DNA from: Paracoccaceae bacterium
GTDB taxonomy: Bacteria > Pseudomonadota > Alphaproteobacteria > Rhodobacterales > Rhodobacteraceae
Direction of reading: 5' to 3'
Length of the DNA: 61,514 nt
NCBI GenBank assembly: GCA_028874915.1
Contig: JAPPHA010000042.1
Location: 1 to 61,514, forward strand
A program made the position numbers and the translations under genes. Below the pieces are notes generated by a model. The model saw only the letters and a list, made by a program, of their open reading frames with translations, was not told the origin of the DNA and made no database searches. Below, piece by piece: positions 28,448 through 35,747 of this stretch; the first letter of the stretch is position 1, and each line of letters opens with the position of its first letter.

Positions 28448-28984
28448 TCACGTTATCCGCAGAACGCGGTCAACCGAGATGGGTCCGGCTCCCTTGAGAA
28501 AGAGTGTGACGAACAGGGTTGCCCAGAGAAGACGCTGATCCAGGATCAGGGACCCGGAATCGCGATCGAACCAGGCACCGAAGGTTGCCGCGTCCACGCC
28601 ATGACCAGTGACATCGACAATGGACATGACAACAATGAACCCGATCATTCCGACGGATGCGAGACGGGTCAGCAAACCGACGACGATCAGGAGCGGGAGT
28701 ATGAATTCGCCATAGGTTCCGGCCAGCACGATCAAAGTATCCAGGAACGACAACTGGGAGGGATCATAGCCGAGCGACTCGAATTTCTTTGGCAGGATCT
28801 GGGCATACGCACCAATCGACAGCGTGAACAATCCGTCGAGCTTGGTTGACGCCGAAGCCCAAAAGAACCGCAACAGGACGGCCGCAAAGGCAAACCGGGC
28901 CAGCGTTGTGAGGATCCAGTCGTTGCTCCTTGAGCCACCCATTCTGGCAAACAGGCCATTGTGATATGTGATGAGGATATTCAT
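28448..28984 (-). CDS. DoxX-family membrane protein of the bufferin operon
   Basis: 178-residue integral membrane protein with about four helices: FAFAAVLLRFFWASASTK, TLIVLAGTYGEFILPLLIVVG, SVGMIGFIVVMSIVDV and LLWATLFVTLFLKG. The GEFILPLLIVVGLLTRLAS segment is the recognisable DoxX pattern. Its start overlaps the end of the DUF2063 gene by four bases, and it is the last gene of the operon made by the DUF2282 precursor, DUF692 enzyme and DUF2063 partner. DoxX-like proteins are frequent last genes in such operons; whether they support redox chemistry, transport or export of the modified peptide is not settled. Family fairly sure, role inferred from context. Confidence 0.85.
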   Translation of the reverse strand: MNILITYHNGLFARMGGSRSNDWILTTLARFAFAAVLLRFFWASASTKLDGLFTLSIGAYAQILPKKFESLGYDPSQLSFLDTLIVLAGTYGEFILPLLIVVGLLTRLASVGMIGFIVVMSIVDVTGHGVDAATFGAWFDRDSGSLILDQRLLWATLFVTLFLKGAGPISVDRVLRIT

Positions 28985-29742
28985 TTCACGTCTCCATCCA
29001 ATCGAATGTCGTGGATCAGCCGCGACTCGAAAAGCCCTGTGAGGGTGGCCACCAGGTCGAAGCCGTCAATCTTTGCGGCCCGTTCGGCCGCTGTGCCCAG
29101 TGTCTCGCCAGCGAGAAGCGGTTCCAGGAAACAGTATTCCCCCGGTCGAAGCCGTCGCATTGCCACGTCCATCTCGGGACGGCCCAGGAGAACGTCTTCC
29201 CGTTCCATGCGAATCCTGTCCGAGGACGGGGTCGAATCCGAATTGACCTGCCAGATCGTGAGTACGGGGAAATCGGATTGAACGATTCGTACGGACGGCA
29301 GGAACTCGAATCTGAGGCTGGAGAGGAGATTGTCCCGGCAATCGGAGATCCGGTCCATGGAACACGGTTGGGCGTCGGCGGCGTGCAGGGCTTCGCGGTG
29401 GGCCCATTCGAGCCGCGCAACATCGCCCAGGTAAGGGACCATTCCTGACGTCGGGTAATTGTCAATATACGTCGGGAACCGGTCTCCATACCGGAAAATC
29501 AGCGGGGTCGACGGCAGATTGGTTACGGCAAATCCCCGCGCCATCGCCCGAAAAAAGGCATCTCCGACGAGTTTTCTGACGACGGGGAAACCGTCACCCA
29601 ACGCGTCGATCAGGCTGACGATGACATTGTTTCTGTAGACGTTGAACCGACGGGACGCCGGGGTTCCATCTGGCATCAGGATTCCGGGAGGGACCGGTTG
29701 CTTCGGATCTAGAAGCGCCTCGACGAATCGCCCTTGGGTCAT
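28981..29742 (-). CDS. bufC: DUF2063 partner protein of MNIO enzyme (BufC/HvfC-like)
   Basis: 253-residue protein whose N-terminal 90 residues carry the DUF2063 pattern: FVEALLDP, RFNVYRNNVIVSLIDALGDG, FPVVRKLVGDAFFRAMARGF. The C-terminal part, including PYLGDVARLEWAHREALHA and a helical region after residue 170, fits the same family. In characterised MNIO systems this protein binds both precursor peptide leader and the DUF692 enzyme and acts as a recognition partner. The earlier family label 'putative DNA-binding' is not supported by this context. It overlaps the DUF692 gene and the DoxX gene by four bases each, so all are translated together. Confidence 0.88.
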   Translation of the reverse strand: MTQGRFVEALLDPKQPVPPGILMPDGTPASRRFNVYRNNVIVSLIDALGDGFPVVRKLVGDAFFRAMARGFAVTNLPSTPLIFRYGDRFPTYIDNYPTSGMVPYLGDVARLEWAHREALHAADAQPCSMDRISDCRDNLLSSLRFEFLPSVRIVQSDFPVLTIWQVNSDSTPSSDRIRMEREDVLLGRPEMDVAMRRLRPGEYCFLEPLLAGETLGTAAERAAKIDGFDLVATLTGLFESRLIHDIRLDGDVK

Positions 29743-30641
29743 GTCAGGGCTGATTCCGGTGCCAATCCCGTCCGGACAGGCGAATTGATTCTGGCGGACG
29801 TCAGGATCCTTCCGGCCCGGTCGGCCTCGGCAGCCAGCACTGGCCAGTCAGGAACGTCGTTGTCCCATTCGATCAGGGACGGCAAGGGGCCACACCGGCT
29901 GATGACGTTTTCGAACAAAGCCCAAACCGGGTCGATGACCGGTCGACTGTGACTGTCGATGAGCAGCAAATCGCCGACTTCGTCCGTATCGGCTTCGTGA
30001 CCACCGAGGTGGATTTCGCCAACATACTGAAGCGGAAAGTCATCGATGAACTCCAGGGTCTCAAAGTGCTGGTTCGTGGCGGAAACGAAGACATTGTTCA
30101 CATCCAGGAGCAGGCCGCATCCGGTTCGGGAAACGACTTCCTTGAGAAAGTCGCATTCCGACATGGTCGTTTCCGAAAACCGGACATAGTTCGACGGGTT
30201 CTCGAGAAGCATCTGTCGATTCAGAGTCGACTGGACCTGGTCGATGTGTTCAGCGACTCTCCTCACGGTTGCCGAATTGTAAGGGAGCGGCAGGAGATCA
30301 TTCAGGTAACCCGAATCATGGGTCGACCATGCGAGATGCTCCGAAAAAAGACCTGGCTGCAACCAGTCAACCAGGATTTGGAGACGTTTCAAATGGTCTG
30401 GATCAAGAGGACCCTCGGCGCCGATCGACAGGCCGACACCGTGGCAGGACACCGGAAACCGTTCACGAAGTGATTTCAGCCGGGCGATGGCTGGCCCACC
30501 GTCGCCCATGAAATTCTCGGCATGGATTTCCAGCCACGCGACGTCATGATCCCAACGGGTCAGATCATCGTGATGCTGCGGCTTGTATCCAACCCCGGGT
30601 CGGGGCGGGATGCGACCCGAATCTCCGGTCAGCCCGTCCAT
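29739..30641 (-). CDS. bufB: DUF692 multinuclear iron oxidase (BufB/HvfB/MbnB-like)
   Basis: 300-residue TIM-barrel enzyme of the MNIO family, which uses two or three non-heme irons to modify cysteines in ribosomally made peptides. Metal-site residues can be followed along the chain: WLEIHAENFMGDGG (about residue 36), VSCHGVGLSIG, FSEHLAWS, MLLENPSNYVRF, GLLLDVNNVFVSATN, GEIHLGGHEAD, and DSHSRPVIDPVW, then IEWDND. These are the positions conserved in MbnB and bufferin enzymes. It lies between the short cysteine-bearing precursor gene upstream and its DUF2063 partner downstream (ATGA overlap). Bufferin MNIOs convert cysteines of DUF2282 peptides to thiooxazoles, producing copper-binding peptides; that chemistry is inferred here. 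Confidence 0.9.
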   Translation of the reverse strand: MDGLTGDSGRIPPRPGVGYKPQHHDDLTRWDHDVAWLEIHAENFMGDGGPAIARLKSLRERFPVSCHGVGLSIGAEGPLDPDHLKRLQILVDWLQPGLFSEHLAWSTHDSGYLNDLLPLPYNSATVRRVAEHIDQVQSTLNRQMLLENPSNYVRFSETTMSECDFLKEVVSRTGCGLLLDVNNVFVSATNQHFETLEFIDDFPLQYVGEIHLGGHEADTDEVGDLLLIDSHSRPVIDPVWALFENVISRCGPLPSLIEWDNDVPDWPVLAAEADRAGRILTSARINSPVRTGLAPESALT

Positions 30642-30671
30642 GATCGTGTCGTTACGGGTGCGACAGGGTAC

Positions 30672-30699
30672 CGCCCGCCGCCAGCCGAGGCGGCGGGCG
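30672..30699 (-). promoter_or_regulatory. GC-rich hairpin between precursor and enzyme genes
   Basis: A perfect 11-base-pair stem (arms 30672-30682 and 30689-30699) with a six-base loop lies in the 80 bases between the stop of the DUF2282 gene and the start of the DUF692 gene. On the minus transcript no U-run follows, so it looks like a processing or stability element, or a leaky attenuator, which would let the precursor be made in excess of the enzyme. Confidence 0.55.
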
Positions 30700-30721
30700 A
30701 ATCATCACAGAATTGGCCCGA

Positions 30722-31027
30722 TCAGGCAGGAAGGTCGCGTTCGAGTTCTTTGAGCGAACCCATTCGTGGCGTACCGTCGGCCTGGGCGGGAAGTTCGATG
30801 TCCATGCATGTCCCGGCCGGAACGAGTGTCCAGGCATTGCCTTGATAGTCCACGGTCGATGTGCCGGCGCATGTGGTCCCGGGGCCGGCCGCACAATCGT
30901 TTTCGCCGGCGAGGGAAACGCCATAGCATTTCTCATTCTCCTGGGCGGCGACCGGTGCGGCATAGGCCGCCAGTGCGGATGCAACGGCGGTCGCAATGGC
31001 CGCGTTCCTGATGGTGGTGTTCGACAT
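30722..31027 (-). CDS. bufA1: DUF2282 bufferin precursor peptide (BufA1/HvfA-like)
   Basis: 101-residue exported precursor. The ATG at 31027 is chosen over an upstream in-frame ATG because it has an AGGAGT ribosome site and begins a signal peptide ([20 protein letters not shown], ending PVAAQ near residue 29). The mature region has four cysteines at residues 34, 45, 53 and 74 in the order [34 protein letters not shown], which is the DUF2282 arrangement. In studied bufferins some of these are converted by the MNIO enzyme to thiooxazole groups and the peptide sequesters copper in the periplasm. It is the first gene of the operon followed by bufB, bufC and DoxX. Family very likely; modification sites are inference. 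Confidence 0.9.
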   Translation of the reverse strand: MSNTTIRNAAIATAVASALAAYAAPVAAQENEKCYGVSLAGENDCAAGPGTTCAGTSTVDYQGNAWTLVPAGTCMDIELPAQADGTPRMGSLKELERDLPA

Positions 31028-31305
31028 GTCGGACTCCTGTCTGTTTCTGGTTTCGATGCCGGGAGTCGTCCAACGCCTTGACTCCGACATAGCGTCGGTA
31101 GCCCATCAACCGTGCGGATTCCACGACGTTTGTTGAGTAATCACGGTCTTGTTATCGTCGGGAATGCGCCTTGGACATCCAAAGCACTCCGCCGGAGCCG
31201 CTTCCAGCATAGCCGACCGGGGCCGGCACCTGCGATCGGGTGCAGCCGTCAACGAGCGGTTGGATTGCTCCATGGGCACGAATGACGGACCCAAGTTTCG
31301 CGCCG

Positions 31306-31758
31306 TCACTCCGGATAGTAAGGCGCAACGGCTTCCACGGCCGCCAGAAGGTCTTCGACGACTGCCGGGTCGGCGTTTTGCTTGGCTCGCATGGCCGCCA
31401 CGATGACGGCGTGGTGCCGTTGCAGTCGTTCGGCGTAGTCGTCCTGCGAGGCCTTGACGCGTTGGGTCAGGAAGTAGTCACTGATGGTGTCGATGATGTT
31501 CTGGGCATGTTGCTCCTTGTTCATCACCCACCTTACCAGTTGATTTTGCGACTGCGGGTCGGTCGCTCCGGCGAGTTCCGTGATCAGGTCAATGGATTTG
31601 TGAATCGTATTCACGTCCTCAAGCATCGTCTCAACCCGCGCGTGGTCGTCGTAAATTCCGCAAGGTATCTGACAGTGGGCCAGCGCGTTGGGTGCATACA
31701 GAGTCGACATGAGAAATGCGGCAACCGCGCCGATCACAACTCTTTCATTCATTCGCAT
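31306..31758 (-). CDS. sodN: Nickel superoxide dismutase with an N-terminal signal peptide
   Basis: 150-residue protein. The ATG at 31758 is chosen because it follows a GAGGAG-type ribosome site and opens a signal peptide (residues 1-27, hydrophobic core VVIGAVAAFLMSTL, then NALA). Cleavage after Ala27 would leave a mature chain beginning HCQIPCGIY, which is the nickel hook of NiSOD: ligands His1, Cys2 and Cys6, and the active-site Tyr9. The rest is the four-helix bundle with DDHARVETMLEDVNTIHKSI and LVRWVMNKEQHAQNIIDTISDYFLTQRV. Classical Streptomyces and cyanobacterial NiSOD has a propeptide cut by SodX; none is needed here and no sodX is seen. It detoxifies superoxide, probably in the periplasm. 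It lies upstream of the bufferin operon on the same strand. Confidence 0.9.
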   Translation of the reverse strand: MRMNERVVIGAVAAFLMSTLYAPNALAHCQIPCGIYDDHARVETMLEDVNTIHKSIDLITELAGATDPQSQNQLVRWVMNKEQHAQNIIDTISDYFLTQRVKASQDDYAERLQRHHAVIVAAMRAKQNADPAVVEDLLAAVEAVAPYYPE

Positions 31759-32304
31759 GGTGGTCTCCTCAAAATTGAACGGGCCGGATCGGGAAACCGC
31801 AGTTGGGTCCCTTCCGATTCGACGGACCTGGCGCTCTTGCTGCGGCCTTCGGGAAGCCGAGTGTATCGGGAACCCTGCCGGCCAGGCGAGGGAGGCATCA
31901 GGGCCGATGTTTTCTAGACTAACCAAATCAGGTCCGGTCCGCCAATCTGGTGGTGATTCCGGGGCATCTCGTTCCTGGAATCGAGTTTGCGTTCATGGGC
32001 TCGCCGAACTGTGACAAACGGAACGGAAAGCAGATTCCGCCTGGCCGATTTGAGGATCGCGTTATTCCGTCCGGTCAATCGTCCGAACCCCGGATCGAAT
32101 ACGGCAGGGTATCGAAAAGGCCTGGTGCCGACCGGTAGCCATCAATCCGATGAGCCTGTTTCCGGAATAACCTGAACGGGCCTTTGATCGACGGTTTCGA
32201 ATTCGCTTACCCGGACAGGAACTCGTAAGCCGGCCGACTACGGATCAGGATACGGCCGGGAGGGCAGGGAGGATGGCAACCCACCCATTGACCGGTTCCG
32301 GGGG
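31759..32304. other. Stretch with nothing recognisable
   Basis: About 545 bases upstream of the nickel SOD gene. The in-frame extension of that gene to 31926 has no family content. No RNA gene, repeat or clear promoter pair was found by eye. Confidence 0.4.
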
Positions 32305-33603
32305 TCAGGTCTTGGCGACGGCCCGTGTCAGTGCCTGGTCAAGGTCGGCGATCAGATCGTCCGCATCTTCAATTCCGATTGACAGGCGAACGACATTGGG
32401 AGCGGCGCCCGCTGCCTCCTGCTGTTCGGGCGTCAGCTGCCGATGCGTCGTCGATGCGGAGTGAATGACCAGCGAACGGGTATCGCCGAGATTGGCAACG
32501 TGACTGAAAATACGCAGGCTGTCGACCAGACGAATGCACGTGTCATATCCGCCCTTGACCGCGAATGTGAAGAGTGCCCCGGCACCCTTCGGATACAGGC
32601 GCCGCGCCCGCTCGGCATATGGTGAGGACGCAAGACCGGCATAGGTAACGGCTTCTATTCTCGGGTCCTTCTCCAACCATTCGGCGATCGTGACGGCATT
32701 GGCGACATGTTTCTGCATGCGGAGACTTAACGTCTCGATTCCCAGGAGCGTGATGAAGGCATTCATCGGGGCCTGGCAGGCGCCAAGGTCGCGCAGGCCG
32801 ACGGCATGGCCATGAAGGACATAGGCCAGTTCGCCAAAGGTCTCATGAAACTTGAGACCGTGATACGCGGGTTCAGGTTGGCTGAGGGACGGAAACTTGT
32901 CGCTGGCTGACCAGTCGAAGCGTCCGCTGTCAACGATCAGCCCGCCCATGCAGGTGCCATTCCCGGAGAGGTACTTGGTGGTTGAATGGACGATCAGGGT
33001 GGCGCCCTGCTCGATTGGCCGGCAAAGGTAGGGCGTCGCGCTGGTATTGTCGACGATCAGGGGAATCCCGGCACTGTCGGCAATTTCGGAGATGACCGGA
33101 ATGTCCGTCACGTATCCGCCCGGATTGCAGACACTTTCTGTGAAGATGGCCTTGGTCCTGTCTCCGACAGCATTTCTGACGGATGCGAGGTCCTCGAAAT
33201 CGACAAAGGTGGCCCGCCACCCGAAACGCCGGATCGTGTTGCTGAACTGGGTGACGGTTCCACCGTAGAGGCGGGTCGACACGACGATGTCGTCACCCGG
33301 CGACATCAGCGGAAACAGCGCCATGATTTGTGCGGCGTGGCCGGACGAGCAGGCGATGCCACCGATGCCCGCTTCAAGCGTGGACACGCGTTCCTGAAGC
33401 ACGGCCACGGTTGGATTGGTCAGTCGAGAATAGATGTAACCGACTTCCTGGAGGTTGAAGAGCGCCGCCGCATGGTCGGCATCCTTGAAGACATAGGCAG
33501 TGTTCTGGAAGACCGGAGTCTGGCGAGCGCCGGTCGTCGGATCCGGTTGAGCACCGGCGTGGACTTGCAGGGTGTCGAAACCGTATGTGGCCGTCAGGTC
33601 CAT
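32305..33603 (-). CDS. O-acetylhomoserine (thiol)-lyase-like PLP enzyme
   Basis: PLP-dependent enzyme of Cys/Met metabolism, 432 residues. The family pattern is complete: FDTLQVHAGAQPDPTTGARQTPVFQNTAYVF at the start, YSRLTNPTVAVLQERVSTLE, the phosphate-binding SSGHAAQIMAL, the PLP lysine in LIVHSTTKYLSGNGTCMGG (about residue 212), and LVIHSASTTHRQLTPEQQ near the C-terminus. The length and the STTHRQL segment favour O-acetylhomoserine sulfhydrylase (MetY type), which makes homocysteine from O-acetylhomoserine and sulfide, over cystathionine enzymes. There are no methionine genes beside it. The enzyme class is certain and the exact acceptor is likely. Confidence 0.9.
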   Translation of the reverse strand: MDLTATYGFDTLQVHAGAQPDPTTGARQTPVFQNTAYVFKDADHAAALFNLQEVGYIYSRLTNPTVAVLQERVSTLEAGIGGIACSSGHAAQIMALFPLMSPGDDIVVSTRLYGGTVTQFSNTIRRFGWRATFVDFEDLASVRNAVGDRTKAIFTESVCNPGGYVTDIPVISEIADSAGIPLIVDNTSATPYLCRPIEQGATLIVHSTTKYLSGNGTCMGGLIVDSGRFDWSASDKFPSLSQPEPAYHGLKFHETFGELAYVLHGHAVGLRDLGACQAPMNAFITLLGIETLSLRMQKHVANAVTIAEWLEKDPRIEAVTYAGLASSPYAERARRLYPKGAGALFTFAVKGGYDTCIRLVDSLRIFSHVANLGDTRSLVIHSASTTHRQLTPEQQEAAGAAPNVVRLSIGIEDADDLIADLDQALTRAVAKT

Positions 33604-33753
33604 GGCCGTATTCCTCCAGGCGATCCAGTATTTGGACCCGGCACGTGTGAATTCCGATCCTGCGCCGAGATCAACCCGACATGCGTATCAGCAACGGATC
33701 AGGACAGTCTATAGCCGGTTGAATTCGAGTCCCGGATTCCGTTCGGCGAACCG

Positions 33754-34236
33754 TCAGAGCTTTGATGAGATGATCCCGGTGTTGAACCCCATCTTCCTCA
33801 ACTCGCCAAAGAGACGCTGGTGCTCGATTTTCGGGCACCGGTTCTGGATTACCTGCAGACCCTTTGACTCTGCCGTCTTCGCGACCTCGCCGTGAGTGAT
33901 CCCGACCTGCATCCAGATCGTCCTGAGGCTGGACGAAAACCGATTCATGGCCGTGGCCGCGATCTCCGGGATGTGTTCCGGCCGGCGAAAAATGTCGAGC
34001 ATGTCGACCTCGACGTTGCCGGGCACGGAATCGAGTGAATCGTAGATCGGTCGACCGAAGAACTCGTCGCCGGCATAGGCGGGATTGACCGGGATGATCC
34101 GGTATCCCCGAAGGTGCAGGTACCGGGCGACGAAATAGGAGGGGCGAACCGAATTCATGGAAACGCCGACGCAGACGATGACCCGGGTTTCACCGAGGAT
34201 TTTCCTGAGAAGTTCGTCAGTCGGCGTTTGTGTCAT
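33754..34236 (-). CDS. CoA-binding domain protein (YccU-like)
   Basis: Rossmann-fold protein of 160 residues resembling the small stand-alone CoA-binding family. The N-terminal nucleotide-binding strand is VIVCVGVSMNSVRPSYFVARYLHLRGYRIIPVNPAYAG, and the family's later features are GRPIYDSLDSVP, VDMLDIFRRPEHIPEIA and the C-terminal IWMQVGITHGEVAKTAESKGLQVIQNRCPKIEH. The cysteine in NRCPK is the conserved one. Members are related to the CoA-binding half of succinyl-CoA synthetase, but their physiological role is unknown. It is followed upstream by a hexanucleotide repeat and a YHS-domain gene on the same strand. Confidence 0.88.
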   Translation of the reverse strand: MTQTPTDELLRKILGETRVIVCVGVSMNSVRPSYFVARYLHLRGYRIIPVNPAYAGDEFFGRPIYDSLDSVPGNVEVDMLDIFRRPEHIPEIAATAMNRFSSSLRTIWMQVGITHGEVAKTAESKGLQVIQNRCPKIEHQRLFGELRKMGFNTGIISSKL

Positions 34237-34287
34237 GGGAAGACGGACGGGACATCCTTCCGTGAGTCAGCAGCGGGACCGGAATCG

Positions 34288-34311
34288 GATCCCGATCCCG
34301 ATCCCGATCCC
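34288..34311. repeat. Hexanucleotide repeat (GATCCC) x4
   Basis: Four exact tandem copies of GATCCC fill 34288-34311, in the 88-base gap between the YHS-domain gene and the CoA-binding gene. In a minus-strand transcript this would lie in the intergenic leader, where slippage could change spacing. Confidence 0.8.
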
Positions 34312-34324
34312 GTCGTGTCGACGG

Positions 34325-34780
34325 CTATTCGAGAACGCCTGGCCAGTTCCGGTCTGCCTTCTGAATGTTTCCGTCCTTGTCGAGCGCCCAGAGCCCTCGC
34401 ACGACCTTGTTGTAATTCAAATAGAGCTTTCCGTCGTGTATTGACCAAGCGTCCGGGTCGGTCGAGGCCGTATAGTCCCTGGCCACGGCATAGGCGCAGT
34501 AGCCCCCGTAACGGGGGGCATAGGCCTCGGGATCAGACTCGAACCGGTCCCGGTTCATGGCGCTGGCAAAACGCCAGATCGCATCATTCCAGGTCAGCGT
34601 GAATTCGTCGCTTCCCTCAACCGGGCGGCCTTCGGTGAAATACGCTACGGGATCATAGCCGTTGATCGCCGAACCCCCGTTGGAAAAAATCATGGGTTCT
34701 GCCGAAAAGGCCGGCATGGACACGGCCAGCGCAATTCCAAGGGTGCCGGCAAATGCAACGATCTGTCTTCGATTGGGCAT
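34325..34780 (-). CDS. Exported YHS-domain protein
   Basis: 151-residue protein with an N-terminal signal peptide (IVAFAGTLGIALAVSMPAFSA, cleavage near residue 27). The mature part contains a YHS-type domain: AINGYDPVAYFTEGRPVEGSDEFTLTWNDAIWRFASAMNRD, then FESDPEAYAPRYGGYCAYAVA, with one cysteine in the position of the metal-binding YCAY. Related proteins are found in alphaproteobacteria next to metal and oxidative-stress genes; YHS domains bind copper, mercury or other soft metals in some cases. The final segment GKLYLNYNKVVRGLWALDKDGNIQKAD is typical of this subfamily. No transport or stress partner is adjacent, other than the NiSOD/bufferin cluster 3 kb away. Metal binding is inference. 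Confidence 0.82.
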   Translation of the reverse strand: MPNRRQIVAFAGTLGIALAVSMPAFSAEPMIFSNGGSAINGYDPVAYFTEGRPVEGSDEFTLTWNDAIWRFASAMNRDRFESDPEAYAPRYGGYCAYAVARDYTASTDPDAWSIHDGKLYLNYNKVVRGLWALDKDGNIQKADRNWPGVLE

Positions 34781-35747
34781 GGTCTTGTTTCTCCGCCTTG
34801 GGTGATACCTGATGCTGGTGGCATATAATATCGGGTTTTCGCCGTACCAACGACAGCGAATTCATATCATCGTGAAAACGCTTCCTGCCGATCGGCAGCC
34901 GAATGAAATGATGTCCACGTAGATCCGGACACCTGAGTGACGGGCCATCGGCCTGGCATTTTGGTCGTGGCCTTGCAGGCTTTGGCAGTGCCCAGGCTCG
35001 CCTGGAACGGCGCGACGGCACTGAAACGAGACCGGGACCAGATGGTTTTTGCCCCAGGAACCATTGTGCGACTGTCGATCACGGTCTCGATCCGGGCACT
35101 TCGGCGCCGCATTGGCATGTCGACAAACAACACGAAGAGTACACCGGGACGTCCCGAAGACGCGGCAAGCGTCACGCTACGCGGCAGGAGAGTCGGGATC
35201 GGTGGACCGGAGTGCAGGACCGTGTTGGCGCGGATCGGGTCCATTGGAGCGACGATCCTGTCTGAATGGGCAACGAGGTCTTCCCTTCATCTCGTCGAAA
35301 TCCCGACGGTTTCGATCTCGCGGTCGTCATTGCAGTTACGCTGGCAACGGTCTACTGCAAAAAACGCTGTATTGGCCAAGTGCGATCTCCAGGCTCAAGT
35401 CGTTGATGGAGCCCCGCCGCAGTGTCACCGCGATCGCTTCCAGTGCTGGTTTCTCGATTGGGCGAGCAGGTTCAATTTGGGCTCGTCACGAAACAATCGA
35501 CACGATTTGACGTCAGGATTGCATCCGGGTTTGCCATCGTGTTCAATTCACATGCGTCACTGCATTGCGTGGCAGTATTCGGTGTCGGTTTTGACCGCGT
35601 CCCCACGTCAGGATGAGCAATGCCATCGCTTGTCCGAAGCTTCCGAAGGGCCGGGCCATGATGACGGACGCAAGACTCTGCGGGACAGTCCGCACGCAAT
35701 ACGAAGTCAGGAAAGTACCGGCATGGCAAGATCCGATGGCGGACGGA
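34781..35747. other. Long stretch without a credible gene
   Basis: Nearly 1 kb. A long plus-strand frame from 34937 runs into the antisense of the Rpn gene and is compositional. A minus-strand frame at 34867-35244 lacks a ribosome site and family pattern. Upstream of 34780 an AT-rich patch (GGCATATAATATCGGG) could hold a promoter for the YHS gene, but no convincing -35 was identified. Decayed insertion DNA is likely. Confidence 0.4.
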
